Counted from the stretch's first letter, positions 1-6,909 are shown. The stretch is DNA of 8,214 nt from Thermoanaerobaculia bacterium (GCA_023700825.1 JAMPYE010000180.1:1-8214), one strand, 5' to 3'. Numbers and translations: made by a program. Notes: generated from the sequence alone by a model not told the origin.

Positions 1-2663
1 AGCTGCTCTGCCGGCACGAGCTCGCCTCGGGCGCTCGAGATCACCCCGAGGATGTTCCTCGTGTAACCGTGCGCGGGCGCGAGTGGCATCTTCTCGAGAA
101 TCCGAATCGCCTCGAGGCCCGATCGCTCGGCCTCGCCGAAGTCGCCCTTGTCGATGTGGATCCAAGCCATCCGGTTCAGCATCTCGGCGACGTCGAGCGG
201 CCTGGAGTGGCGCTGGAAAATCTGCATTGCGTTGTGGAAGTAGGAGAGCGCGGGGCTCCACTCGCTCCGCCTGGCGAGCACCTTACCGATCTTCTTCATG
301 ATCTCGGCCGAACCGAGATCGCCTTCGGGCTCCTCGCGATTCACCTGGACGCTCTTGAGCAGGAACTGGTAGACCTGCATCGCGCCGCGGAGGTTGTTGC
401 AGCGGAAGTACGCGTCGCCGAGACGCTCGCGAATCTCCGGTTTCCGCTGCTCTTCGCCGGAGATGTCCATCAGTTCGAGAGCGACCCGGTAGAACTCGGC
501 CGACTGCTCGTACGCGAGCGCGACCGCCGCCTGCTCCGCGGCCTTGATGGAGTAGTCGATCGCACGCTCCGGCTCGAGCCCGCGCGCGAAGTGATACGCC
601 ACGAGTCCGAGCAGCTCCGACGCCCCTTCGAGATAGAGCGCCTCGAGATAGGCGCCGGCACGCGTGTGCGCGATCGATCGGCTCCTCTCCGTCGTCGCTC
701 CGTAGATGCTCTCGCGCAGGCTGACCTGCGGGAAGCGGAAACCCGAGTCGTTAGGCAGCTCGTCGAGAAGGCCGAGATCGACGAGCTCTCGCACGAGCCG
801 GTACGTCTTCTCCGGCTCACGCTCCGTCACGCGGGTCAGCAGCTCCACGTCGAACTGCTCTCCGAGCACGGAGGCCTGGCGCAACACCTCGCGCTGGTCC
901 TCCGAAATCGACTCGAGACGCTCGCTCCAGATCGCGCCCGCACCACCCGGAATCCGCAGCCCCTGGATGCGGTCCATGTCGATGTCCCAGCCGCTTCCGG
1001 TCGAGCGGATGTACTCGTGCGCGATGAGGTAGTCCACGACCCTTCGGATGTTGAGCGGAGAGCCGCCAGACTCCCACATCATCCAGCGGACGAATTCGTG
1101 CGTGAGGTTCGGATCCCCGAGCAGCGCCTCGACGTTCTCGCGGACCATCTCCTCGGAGAGAGGCTTGAGCGGGATGATCCGGATCCCGTGATCGCGGGCC
1201 CGTTCCTCCCACGCCGCCGCCGAGCGCGATACCGCTTCCTCGAGCGTCGTCTCCGAGGATCGTTCCGTGGTCAGCGTGCCGATGACCACGAGACCGGAGC
1301 TGCGAGCCTCGCCGACAAGGAACGTGAACAGCTCCGCGGTCGACGGATCGGCCCACTGCAGATCCTCGACGACGAGCACGAGCGCCGATCCGGACGAGCC
1401 GACGTTCAGGAATCCGTGGAAGTCCTGCATCGACTGTACGAGGCGGTTGTAAAGCCGGAACTTCTGCCCCTGCTCGTCGACCGACTCTTGTCCGGGACCG
1501 AGGATCGGGTGCAACATCTGCCGGATCTCGACCGCGGGATCCGCGTTAGGGTTCACGGCCGTCAGCATCTGCTGGAAGATCTCGAAGAACGGCGCGTAAA
1601 TCGTCTTCCGGTTGACCGGGCAGCGTCCCGTGAACACGCGCGCTCCCTCGAGCTGCGCGCGAAGCGTCACCTCGCGGATGATGCTCCCCTTGCCCATCCC
1701 TTCGGAGCCGGCGACGATGATGCCGTCGCCTTTGCCGTCGCGGGCGGACGTGACGAGCTGCATTACGTCGCGAACTTCGGCCTCGCGCCCGATCAGCGGC
1801 GCGCGATGCAGCTCGGCCCGGCTCGCCAGCTCGCGCCACGGCACCTTTACTCCCGCTGCCTCGGCGACTTCGTGAAGCAGCGCGGCAGCCGACGGGAAAC
1901 GGTACCGCGGGTCCTTCTCCAGGAGCCGGAGGATGATCCTCTCGAGTTTTTCCGGCACGTGCGGATTGATCGCCGAGGGGCGGCGGATCTCTTCTTCGAG
2001 ATGCGATCGGATGATCTCGATCGGGGCCTTCCCGTAGGTGGGCAGCGCGCCGGTGATCGTCTCGTAAAGCGTCATCCCGAGCGCGTACTGGTCCGCGCGC
2101 CCGTCGACGCGGTCCTGCAGCAGTACCTCGGGGGCCATGTAATGCAGCGTCCCGCGTATCCGCCGGTCGAAAAGCTGCCGGCTCGACACCGCCACGCCGA
2201 AGTCCATGATCTTGACGTGGCCTTCACTGTCGACCAGCACGTTGGACGGCTTCAGATCGAGATGAACGATTCCCAGGTGATGAACGTGGTGAAGTGCAGA
2301 AGCGATCTGCAGAACCATGTCGTAGAGCGCTTCCCAGTTGTGGCCATCGAACGATTCCGTCACGCGCCGGCCGGGGAAGTACTCCATCGTGAAGTAGGGA
2401 AAGCGGTCGTCGAGGAGCCCGAAGTCGAACACCTGCACGATGTTCGGGTGGCTGAGGCCCGCGAGCGTCGTGAACTCGGTGCGAAAACCGAGGATCGCCT
2501 GCGATCCTGTGATCTCGTGACGCAGGATCTTGATCGCGGCATCGCGACGCGATACCGCGTCGAAAACCCGGTAAACGGAAGTGGTCGCACTCTCCTTGAG
2601 CACGGATTGAAGCTGGTACCGCGGAGGTAGTGCGGCGTCGTGGACTCGTTCTTCAGTTGGCAT
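1..2663 (-). CDS. Ser/Thr protein kinase fused to STAND/AAA-type ATPase and TPR repeats (C-terminus beyond window)
   Basis: Reading the minus strand from the ATG at 2663 gives 887 codons with no stop before the left edge, so the gene is partial at its 3' end. Residues about 16-265 form a protein kinase domain: AAIK lysine K45, helix-C E63, catalytic loop HLDLKPSN (134-141), DFG at 154-156, APE at 177-179. Residues about 288-545 look like an AAA_16/STAND ATPase: an IGREAEV entry motif at 290, a P-loop GSEGMGKGS at 319-327 and Walker B ending in EDLQWAD (433-439). A winged-helix-like region (about 580-660) and TPR-like helices (about 680-887) follow. This is the PknK/AcoK-like arrangement of cytosolic kinases thought to sense signals through the ATPase/TPR part. 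Oddities: the glycine-rich loop is lost, the HRD arginine is Leu, and the P-loop Ser/Thr is Gly. The start is firm because an in-frame TGA lies ten codons upstream (2691-2693) with no other start between. No clear Shine-Dalgarno is seen. The substrate is unknown. Confidence 0.93.
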   Translation of the reverse strand, partial: MPTEERVHDAALPPRYQLQSVLKESATTSVYRVFDAVSRRDAAIKILRHEITGSQAILGFRTEFTTLAGLSHPNIVQVFDFGLLDDRFPYFTMEYFPGRRVTESFDGHNWEALYDMVLQIASALHHVHHLGIVHLDLKPSNVLVDSEGHVKIMDFGVAVSSRQLFDRRIRGTLHYMAPEVLLQDRVDGRADQYALGMTLYETITGALPTYGKAPIEIIRSHLEEEIRRPSAINPHVPEKLERIILRLLEKDPRYRFPSAAALLHEVAEAAGVKVPWRELASRAELHRAPLIGREAEVRDVMQLVTSARDGKGDGIIVAGSEGMGKGSIIREVTLRAQLEGARVFTGRCPVNRKTIYAPFFEIFQQMLTAVNPNADPAVEIRQMLHPILGPGQESVDEQGQKFRLYNRLVQSMQDFHGFLNVGSSGSALVLVVEDLQWADPSTAELFTFLVGEARSSGLVVIGTLTTERSSETTLEEAVSRSAAAWEERARDHGIRIIPLKPLSEEMVRENVEALLGDPNLTHEFVRWMMWESGGSPLNIRRVVDYLIAHEYIRSTGSGWDIDMDRIQGLRIPGGAGAIWSERLESISEDQREVLRQASVLGEQFDVELLTRVTEREPEKTYRLVRELVDLGLLDELPNDSGFRFPQVSLRESIYGATTERSRSIAHTRAGAYLEALYLEGASELLGLVAYHFARGLEPERAIDYSIKAAEQAAVALAYEQSAEFYRVALELMDISGEEQRKPEIRERLGDAYFRCNNLRGAMQVYQFLLKSVQVNREEPEGDLGSAEIMKKIGKVLARRSEWSPALSYFHNAMQIFQRHSRPLDVAEMLNRMAWIHIDKGDFGEAERSGLEAIRILEKMPLAPAHGYTRNILGVISSARGELVPAEQ

Positions 2664-2728
2664 GTTTGGCGCGGCAACGCTCGCCGCTGTTCAGGTTTCC
2701 TGTCACGGTTCGGATACGGGGTTGACGA

Positions 2729-2759
2729 ATACTACTCCACCCGACCCCGGGTGCGCCAA
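2729..2759 (-). promoter_or_regulatory. weak candidate promoter for the minus-strand kinase gene
   Basis: On the minus strand, TTGGCG (2754-2759) and TAGTAT (2729-2734) each match 4 of 6 bases of the sigma-70 consensus, but the spacer is 19 bases, longer than ideal. Transcription would start about 60 bases before the ATG. The inverted repeat at 2738-2753 lies entirely within the spacer, where a bound protein would block polymerase. The call rests on weak sequence resemblance only. Confidence 0.22.
2738..2753. repeat. perfect inverted repeat, possible operator
   Basis: CACCCG and CGGGTG form perfect 6-base arms around a 4-base centre (2744-2747). The repeat sits in the 210-base gap between the two divergent kinase genes, about 75 bases upstream of the minus-strand start. 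It shares ACCC/GGGT half-site cores with the second inverted repeat at 2762-2781. A regulator-binding site is an inference; in GC-rich DNA a single 6-base palindrome can arise by chance. Confidence 0.4.
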
Positions 2760-2761
2760 AG

Positions 2762-2781
2762 TTTGACCCACCTGGGTCGAA
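2762..2781. repeat. imperfect 9-base-arm inverted repeat, possible operator
   Basis: The core GACCCA-CC-TGGGTC (2765-2778) is a perfect 6-base-arm palindrome. It extends to 9-base arms with one mismatch (T2764 against G2779), because TT at 2762-2763 pairs with AA at 2780-2781. The dyad centre is 26 bases from that of the 2738-2753 repeat, and both carry ACCC...GGGT. The position between divergent kinase genes suits a shared regulator, possibly one controlling both directions; no regulator is identified in the window. Confidence 0.45.
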
Positions 2782-2848
2782 TCTAAACGCGCAAGCTGGA
2801 TTGGCGTTCCTGCACAAGGGACTCATAGCGTTCGGAAAGGCGTGACGT

Positions 2849-2854
2849 TAGAAT
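2849..2854 (+). promoter_or_regulatory. candidate -10 element for the plus-strand kinase gene
   Basis: TAGAAT matches 5 of 6 bases of the TATAAT consensus and lies 19 bases upstream of the ATG at 2874. No good -35 hexamer is found 16-18 bases upstream. If real, the leader would be only about 13 bases, which agrees with the lack of a recognisable Shine-Dalgarno before this start. An alternative is TTGGCG at 2801-2806 with a poor -10 (CATAGC, 2824-2829). Confidence 0.25.
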
Positions 2855-2873
2855 CGCGGCGAACCTGCCGGGA

Positions 2874-5345
2874 ATGACCGAGGAACTCGAAAAATTCGAC
2901 CGATACCAGATCGTCCGCGTCCTCGGAAAGGGCGGGATGGGAACGGTTTTTCTGGCGAATGACGAATTACTGAATCGGCGGGTCGCGCTCAAGGTTCTCA
3001 ACGAGTACGACCTCCCCGGGCAGGACCGGAAGTCACGGTTCGTTCGCGAAGCGCGGGCCGCAGCCCAGATCCGGCACCCGAACGTCGCCACGATCTACGA
3101 AGTCGGTGAGAGCTCGGGAAGCCGTCCTTTCATCGCGATGGAGTTCTGCGAAGGGCCGCCGCTGTCGCAGGTGATCCGGCAGGAGCCCGTCGATGCGCAG
3201 CGGTTCGTGAAGATCGCAAAGCAGATCGCTCTCGGGCTGGCGGCCGCCCATCGAAACGGCGTCACGCATCGCGACATCAAGAGCTCGAACATCATCCTGG
3301 AGGCGGGCGACACCGTGAAGGTGCTCGACTTCGGCCTCGCCAAGATCGACGAGGTGTCGAGCGACAGCCCGACGCACACGTCTCCGTCGGGCGCATTCTT
3401 CGGAACGCTCCCCTACCTTTCGCCCGAGCAGGCGCGAGGAGAGGAGGCCGACGCGCGTTCGGACCTGTTCTCTCTCGGGGTCGTCTTCTACGAGATGGCA
3501 ACGGGTGTTCTTCCGTTCGAAGGCGACTCGGCCTTGAGCCTGCTCGAAGCGATTCGATCTTCGGAGCCGCGTCCGTTCGTCCCGATCGATCCACAGTTTC
3601 CACGCGACGCCGCCGAGATCATCGCGAGGCTGCTCCAGAAGCGTCCCGCCGACAGACCTCCCACCGCGGAGGACGTCGTCCATCAGCTCGCGGCTCTCGA
3701 AGAGAACTACCAGGATACTTCCCGGCTGTCCCGGCCCATCACTCGCACATCGGGGCTGCGCGTCACCACGCGGCCCACGATTCCTCTCGTTCGCAACTGG
3801 CTGATCTACGGGCTCGCGATCGCGGTGCTCGTGTTGCTCGGACTCCTGCTCTTTCGCGAACCGTCGGGATCGAGCCCGCCACCGGCGGCCGGTGCACCGA
3901 CCACGCCGATCCGCTCGATGGCGGTGCTTCCGTTTCAAAACCTCTCGCAGGAGGCATCCGAGGAGTTCCTCTCGGTCGGGCTGGCCGACGCGCTGACCAC
4001 GCAGCTGCAGCAGATCCCCGCACTCAGCGTCCGCCCGACGTCGGCGGTGCTCGAGTTTCACGGAAAGAACGCCGAGGTCGCCGATGCTGGAGCCCGTCTG
4101 AAAGTCGACGGTGTTCTCGAGGGCCGCTTCCTGACGGCGGGCAACACGGTGAGAGTCAGCCTGCAGCTTACGGATGCCCGCACCGGGTACGGGGTCTGGG
4201 CGGCGACGCTCGAAGGCAACCGTGACAATCTGATCGACCTGATCGACGACGTCGCCTCGACCACGAGGCGGGCGTTGCAGGAGAAGTTCGCGACCGAGCA
4301 GATCGTCGGGCGTTCGGAGCCGCGAACCGCGAACCCGAAGGCGTACGAGCTCTACCTCCGCTCGCGATCGCTGACCGGCTCGCACCTCGCCGACGACAAC
4401 AAGGCGCAGATCGACTACCTGAAACAGGCGATCGAGCTCGACCCGCAGTTCGCCGCGGCGTATGCCGATCTCGGCATCGCTCTGTCCCTCGGGCAGGTCC
4501 GCGGATTCTCGGCCGACCCCGAGCAGTTCAATCGCGCGGAATGGTACGCGCGGCAGGCGGTGCGGCTCGACCCGAATCTCGCGGACGCTCATCTCGCGCT
4601 CGGCAGGACTCTGGTCCGGTTTCCGGAGCGCTTCCGCGAGGCGATTCGAGAGTGGCTCGCCGCGCTTCGCATCAACCCCAACGAGCCGCTCGCGCTGCAT
4701 TCGATGATCGCTTACTTCACCTCGACGGGTGACATGCAGCGCGCGATCTGCGTGATCGACCGCTTCGTCGCGACCAATCCGACGTCGAGCGACGTCCGGA
4801 CGCGCGGCTACTTCTTCGTGAACGTGATCGATCCCGATGCGGTGATGCGTCTGGCTCCGGACGCCCTGGCGTCGAAGGAGACCGAGCTCGCGGGCCACGA
4901 CATGCTCTCGATCGCACACCTGCTGCGCGGTGATCGGGCCGCAGCCCTGGCGGAGGCAAACAAGGTGCTGGAGCTCGCGCCTGACCTCTATCTGGGCAAG
5001 AGCATGCAGATGCTGATCGCCGCCGACAAGGACGATCGTGCGTCCGTCGATCGCTGGGCCGAGTCGATTCGCGCGGACGCGGCGACGAACCACTACGCCG
5101 CAATCCGCGTCGCACTCGCGTACGCCCGGCTGGGCGATCGCGACAAGGCGATCGAGTGGCTCAAGGTCGCGCAGTCACTCGGCAATCACGGCTGGTACTT
5201 CCTCGTCCGCCATCCCTGGATGCAGACCCTCCAGAGCGACCCCGAGTTCCAGCAGATCATCGGGAACATGAAGGCCGATCTCGACGACGTCCGTGACGAC
5301 GTGGTCGGCGTGTTCGAGCTCATCTGCCCGAGCGCGAAACGCTAG
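2874..5345 (+). CDS. membrane-anchored Ser/Thr protein kinase with TolB/FlgO-like and TPR regions
   Basis: An intact 823-residue bacterial Hanks-type kinase. Residues about 11-277 hold the kinase domain with every key motif: glycine loop GKGGMG (18-23), K40, helix-C E59, HRDIKSSN (132-139), DFG (152-154), a Ser/Thr-rich activation loop (about 162-178) and SPE (183-185) in place of APE. It should autophosphorylate and phosphorylate cytosolic proteins. One hydrophobic segment (about 308-327) follows a basic stretch, so the C-terminal half is probably outside the cytoplasmic membrane. Residues about 347-450 (AVLPFQNLS onward) resemble the TolB-N/FlgO-like module often paired with kinases and cyclases. 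TPR-like units occupy about 485-800 (for example QAIELDP and QAVRLDPN). The ATG is the first start after an in-frame TAG (2826-2828); no Shine-Dalgarno is evident. It is transcribed divergently from the other kinase. A sensor role with peptide or protein ligands outside the cell is inferred from the layout. Confidence 0.95.
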   Translation: MTEELEKFDRYQIVRVLGKGGMGTVFLANDELLNRRVALKVLNEYDLPGQDRKSRFVREARAAAQIRHPNVATIYEVGESSGSRPFIAMEFCEGPPLSQVIRQEPVDAQRFVKIAKQIALGLAAAHRNGVTHRDIKSSNIILEAGDTVKVLDFGLAKIDEVSSDSPTHTSPSGAFFGTLPYLSPEQARGEEADARSDLFSLGVVFYEMATGVLPFEGDSALSLLEAIRSSEPRPFVPIDPQFPRDAAEIIARLLQKRPADRPPTAEDVVHQLAALEENYQDTSRLSRPITRTSGLRVTTRPTIPLVRNWLIYGLAIAVLVLLGLLLFREPSGSSPPPAAGAPTTPIRSMAVLPFQNLSQEASEEFLSVGLADALTTQLQQIPALSVRPTSAVLEFHGKNAEVADAGARLKVDGVLEGRFLTAGNTVRVSLQLTDARTGYGVWAATLEGNRDNLIDLIDDVASTTRRALQEKFATEQIVGRSEPRTANPKAYELYLRSRSLTGSHLADDNKAQIDYLKQAIELDPQFAAAYADLGIALSLGQVRGFSADPEQFNRAEWYARQAVRLDPNLADAHLALGRTLVRFPERFREAIREWLAALRINPNEPLALHSMIAYFTSTGDMQRAICVIDRFVATNPTSSDVRTRGYFFVNVIDPDAVMRLAPDALASKETELAGHDMLSIAHLLRGDRAAALAEANKVLELAPDLYLGKSMQMLIAADKDDRASVDRWAESIRADAATNHYAAIRVALAYARLGDRDKAIEWLKVAQSLGNHGWYFLVRHPWMQTLQSDPEFQQIIGNMKADLDDVRDDVVGVFELICPSAKR

Positions 5346-5446
5346 GCGCCGCTGCCTTCATACTGCTCGCCCGCCCCTTCAACCCCGCCAGGTCGTCTCC
5401 CGACCCGCTGCCTGCGTTGCCTGTGACCTCTGGCCTTTGGCCTGCT
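5346..5446. other. convergent intergenic gap
   Basis: About 100 bases between the stop of the plus-strand kinase and the stop of nadA on the minus strand. Both transcripts must end here or run into each other. I see only a short stem, GGTCG/CGACC with a 5-base loop (5391-5405), without a T-run on either strand, plus the tandem heptamer described separately. No convincing intrinsic terminator and no small open frame with a start signal were found. Confidence 0.6.
5417..5444. repeat. degenerate 7-base tandem repeat, four units
   Basis: Four consecutive heptamers, TTGCCTG, TGACCTC, TGGCCTT and TGGCCTG, follow a TGGCCTN pattern and end two bases before the nadA stop codon. On the nadA-transcribed strand the unit is purine-rich (NAGGCCA), and the last two units include GGCC-AAA-GGCC, which could fold into a minimal 4-base stem. 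Function is unknown. It may be a fragment of an intergenic repeat family found elsewhere in the genome, or simple sequence drift. Confidence 0.4.
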
Positions 5447-6478
5447 TCACTCACAGCGAGGCGCCGTGGCGTCTCCAGGCGCGCTGACCGCGCCCTTCTC
5501 GACGTCGAACATCCGCCGAAGCGCGCGCTCGGCCTTCACTCGGATCTCTTCCGGCACGATGACCTCGTGCTTGAGGTCGCGCAGCGAGTCCCTCACGTCC
5601 TCCAGCGTCGTGACCTTCATGAACGCGCAAAGCTTGCAGCCCTTCACGAAGGTCTTGTCGGGAACTTCCATCGCGAGACGGTCCGAAAGCCCGCACTCCG
5701 TGACCACGAGGTAACGCTCCGCGGCGTTCTCTTTCGCGTAGCGGACCATGCCGGATGTCGAGAGGACCGCATCGGCGAGCAACGCGACGTCGCGACGGCA
5801 TTCCGGGTGAACGAGAATCTTGAGCGAAGGATCGGCCTCGCGGATTTTCGTGATCTCCTCCGGGGTGATCTGCTGGTGCACGTAGCAGAATCCGTCCCAC
5901 GGAATGACGTTCTTCTCGGGCACCTGCTCGGCCGCGTGGCGCGCGAGATTCCTGTCGGGCGTGAAGAGGATGTTGTTGCTGCTCAGCGAGCGCACGATCT
6001 TCGCGGCGTTCGCCGAGGTGCAGATGATGTCGGAGAGCGCCTTCACCGCGGCGGTCGTGTTCACGTAGCTGACCACCGCGAGGTCGGGATGGATCGCGCG
6101 AAGCGCGGCGATCTTCTTTTCGACGTCCACGGCGGGCGCCGAGTCGGCGAGCTGGCAGCCGGCCAGGAGATTCGGCAGCAGCACCGTGCGTGAGGGGTTG
6201 ACGATCTTCGCCGTCTCCGCCATGAAGTGCACGCCACAGAAGATGATCACGTCCGCGTCGCGGACCTCGCTCGCCATGAGAGCGAGCTCGAGTGAGTCGC
6301 CGACGAAATCTGCGACTTTGAGGATTTCCGGACGGTAGTAGTTGTGCGCGACGACCACGGCGTTTCGATGTCGCTTGAGCTCGCGGATCTCGGAGTGGAG
6401 CTCCGTGATCTCCCGGACGTCCTCCTGGGTGTATTCGAACGTCTTCACCCGTTTCAACTCTTCGAACAGTGTCGTCAT
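5447..6478 (-). CDS. nadA: quinolinate synthase NadA
   Basis: A 343-residue protein that condenses iminoaspartate with dihydroxyacetone phosphate to quinolinate, the second step of de novo NAD synthesis from aspartate, in the cytoplasm. Family signatures run in order: AHNYYRPE (44-51, catalytic His45 and Tyr47), DFVGDSLELA (57-66), CGVHFMAETAK (81-91), YVNTTA (138-143), CTSANA (153-158), HPEC (224-227) and STSGM (240-244). By alignment from memory with the Thermotoga enzyme, the three [4Fe-4S] ligands are C108 (AGCQLA), C198 (DGFCYVHQ) and C284 (CAFMK); the spacings of 90 and 86 fit. C281 makes a CxxC with C284. The length is normal for the family, with a short variable C-terminal tail after about residue 326. 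A good Shine-Dalgarno supports the start. nadB and nadC are not adjacent, so it appears to be a single-gene unit. It diverges from smr across 71 bases. Confidence 0.98.
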   Translation of the reverse strand: MTTLFEELKRVKTFEYTQEDVREITELHSEIRELKRHRNAVVVAHNYYRPEILKVADFVGDSLELALMASEVRDADVIIFCGVHFMAETAKIVNPSRTVLLPNLLAGCQLADSAPAVDVEKKIAALRAIHPDLAVVSYVNTTAAVKALSDIICTSANAAKIVRSLSSNNILFTPDRNLARHAAEQVPEKNVIPWDGFCYVHQQITPEEITKIREADPSLKILVHPECRRDVALLADAVLSTSGMVRYAKENAAERYLVVTECGLSDRLAMEVPDKTFVKGCKLCAFMKVTTLEDVRDSLRDLKHEVIVPEEIRVKAERALRRMFDVEKGAVSAPGDATAPRCE

Positions 6479-6490
6479 CGCGGGACCAAT

Positions 6491-6500
6491 CTCCTTCCTT
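6491..6500 (-). promoter_or_regulatory. ribosome binding site of nadA
   Basis: AAGGAAGGAG on the minus strand lies 12 bases before the nadA ATG. It is a strong Shine-Dalgarno match, slightly further from the start than the usual 5-9 bases. No closer in-frame ATG exists, so it supports the start at 6478. Confidence 0.65.
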
Positions 6501-6518
6501 ACGGCGCTGCAGTGCGGA

Positions 6519-6524
6519 ACAATA
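6519..6524 (-). promoter_or_regulatory. candidate extended -10 element for nadA
   Basis: On the minus strand TATTGT (4 of 6 to TATAAT) is directly preceded by TGC, giving a TGn extended -10 layout that can act without a good -35; no -35 is visible. It would give a leader of roughly 35 bases carrying the Shine-Dalgarno. It lies in the 71-base gap shared with the divergent smr gene, so both promoters must overlap or abut here. Confidence 0.3.
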
Positions 6525-6549
6525 GCAGGCGAGCGTTCATTCGTCCCTC

Positions 6550-6879
6550 ATGGAAGACGACGACCTGGAAGAAGGCGCCCCCGTCGAGATCCCGATCTCG
6601 GACTCGATCGACCTGCACGCATTCCTGCCGCGCGACGTGAAGAGCGTCGTTTACGACTATCTCGTGGAGGCGCGAGCACGTGGCTATCTCCAGGTGAGGC
6701 TCGTTCACGGGCGCGGGATCGGCGTGCAGCGCGAGATCGTACGTTCGCTCCTCACCGCGATTCCGTGGGTCATCGCCTTCTCCGACGCGGATCCCTCCGG
6801 AGGTGGATGGGGCGCCACGGTGGTTTCTCTCGAAGCGGACTCCCCGCGTGGTCCAGCCGAGCGACCCGACTTGGGGTAA
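6550..6879 (+). CDS. stand-alone Smr (small MutS-related) domain protein
   Basis: A 109-residue protein, almost all of it one Smr domain (about residues 15-95). Visible motifs are the IDLHAFLPRDV entry (20-30, with the DLH signature), LVHGRGIGVQR (51-61, equivalent to the family's HGxGxG) and GGGWGATVVSL (84-94). Smr domains bind nucleic acids and several are endonucleases on DNA or RNA. This single-domain subfamily, with DLHxFxPRDV rather than DLHG, recurs in deltaproteobacterial and acidobacterial genomes and has no settled role that I know of. The start is the first ATG after an in-frame TAG (6523-6525); the only purine-rich stretch (AGGCGAG, 6527-6533) is rather far away, so translation initiation looks weak. 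The gene is 30 bases upstream of the mglA-like gene on the same strand, so it is probably the first gene of that operon. A short acidic leader and a Pro/Arg-containing tail flank the domain. Confidence 0.92.
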   Translation: MEDDDLEEGAPVEIPISDSIDLHAFLPRDVKSVVYDYLVEARARGYLQVRLVHGRGIGVQREIVRSLLTAIPWVIAFSDADPSGGGWGATVVSLEADSPRGPAERPDLG

Positions 6880-6898
6880 ACTTCCCGGAACTTCGATC

Positions 6899-6904
6899 AG
6901 AGGA
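6899..6904 (+). promoter_or_regulatory. ribosome binding site of the mglA-like gene
   Basis: AGAGGA lies 5 bases before the ATG at 6910, inside the 30-base gap after the smr stop codon. The good site and short gap support separate but coupled translation from a shared smr-mglA transcript. Confidence 0.7.
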
Positions 6905-6909
6905 AAAGA

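Noticed and set aside
69..2630. 853-residue open frame on the plus strand
   Set aside because: It is antisense to the minus-strand kinase, whose frame shows kinase, ATPase and TPR motifs over the same bases. The plus-strand translation is rich in Arg, Leu, Val, Asp and Glu and lacks any recognisable motif, as expected from the complement of GC-rich coding sequence.
2722..2750. Plus-strand promoter based on TTGACG at 2722-2727
   Set aside because: The -35 match is good, but at 17 bases spacing the -10 position reads CCCGGG and nearby spacings are no better.
2763..2787. Plus-strand promoter TTGACC (2763-2768) with TCTAAA (2782-2787)
   Set aside because: The spacer is only 13 bases, and the TTGACC word is explained by the left arm of the inverted repeat.
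3033..5093. 686-residue open frame on the minus strand
   Set aside because: It lies opposite the clearly coding plus-strand kinase. Its product is Arg-rich without motifs, and it is another antisense shadow of high-GC codon use.
5391..5405. Hairpin GGTCG/CGACC as a transcription terminator
   Set aside because: The stem is only five base pairs with a five-base loop and there is no T-run on either strand, so it is too weak to call a terminator.
5417..6193. 258-residue plus-strand frame over nadA
   Set aside because: The minus strand here encodes NadA with its catalytic and cluster residues; the plus frame has no Shine-Dalgarno or family motif.
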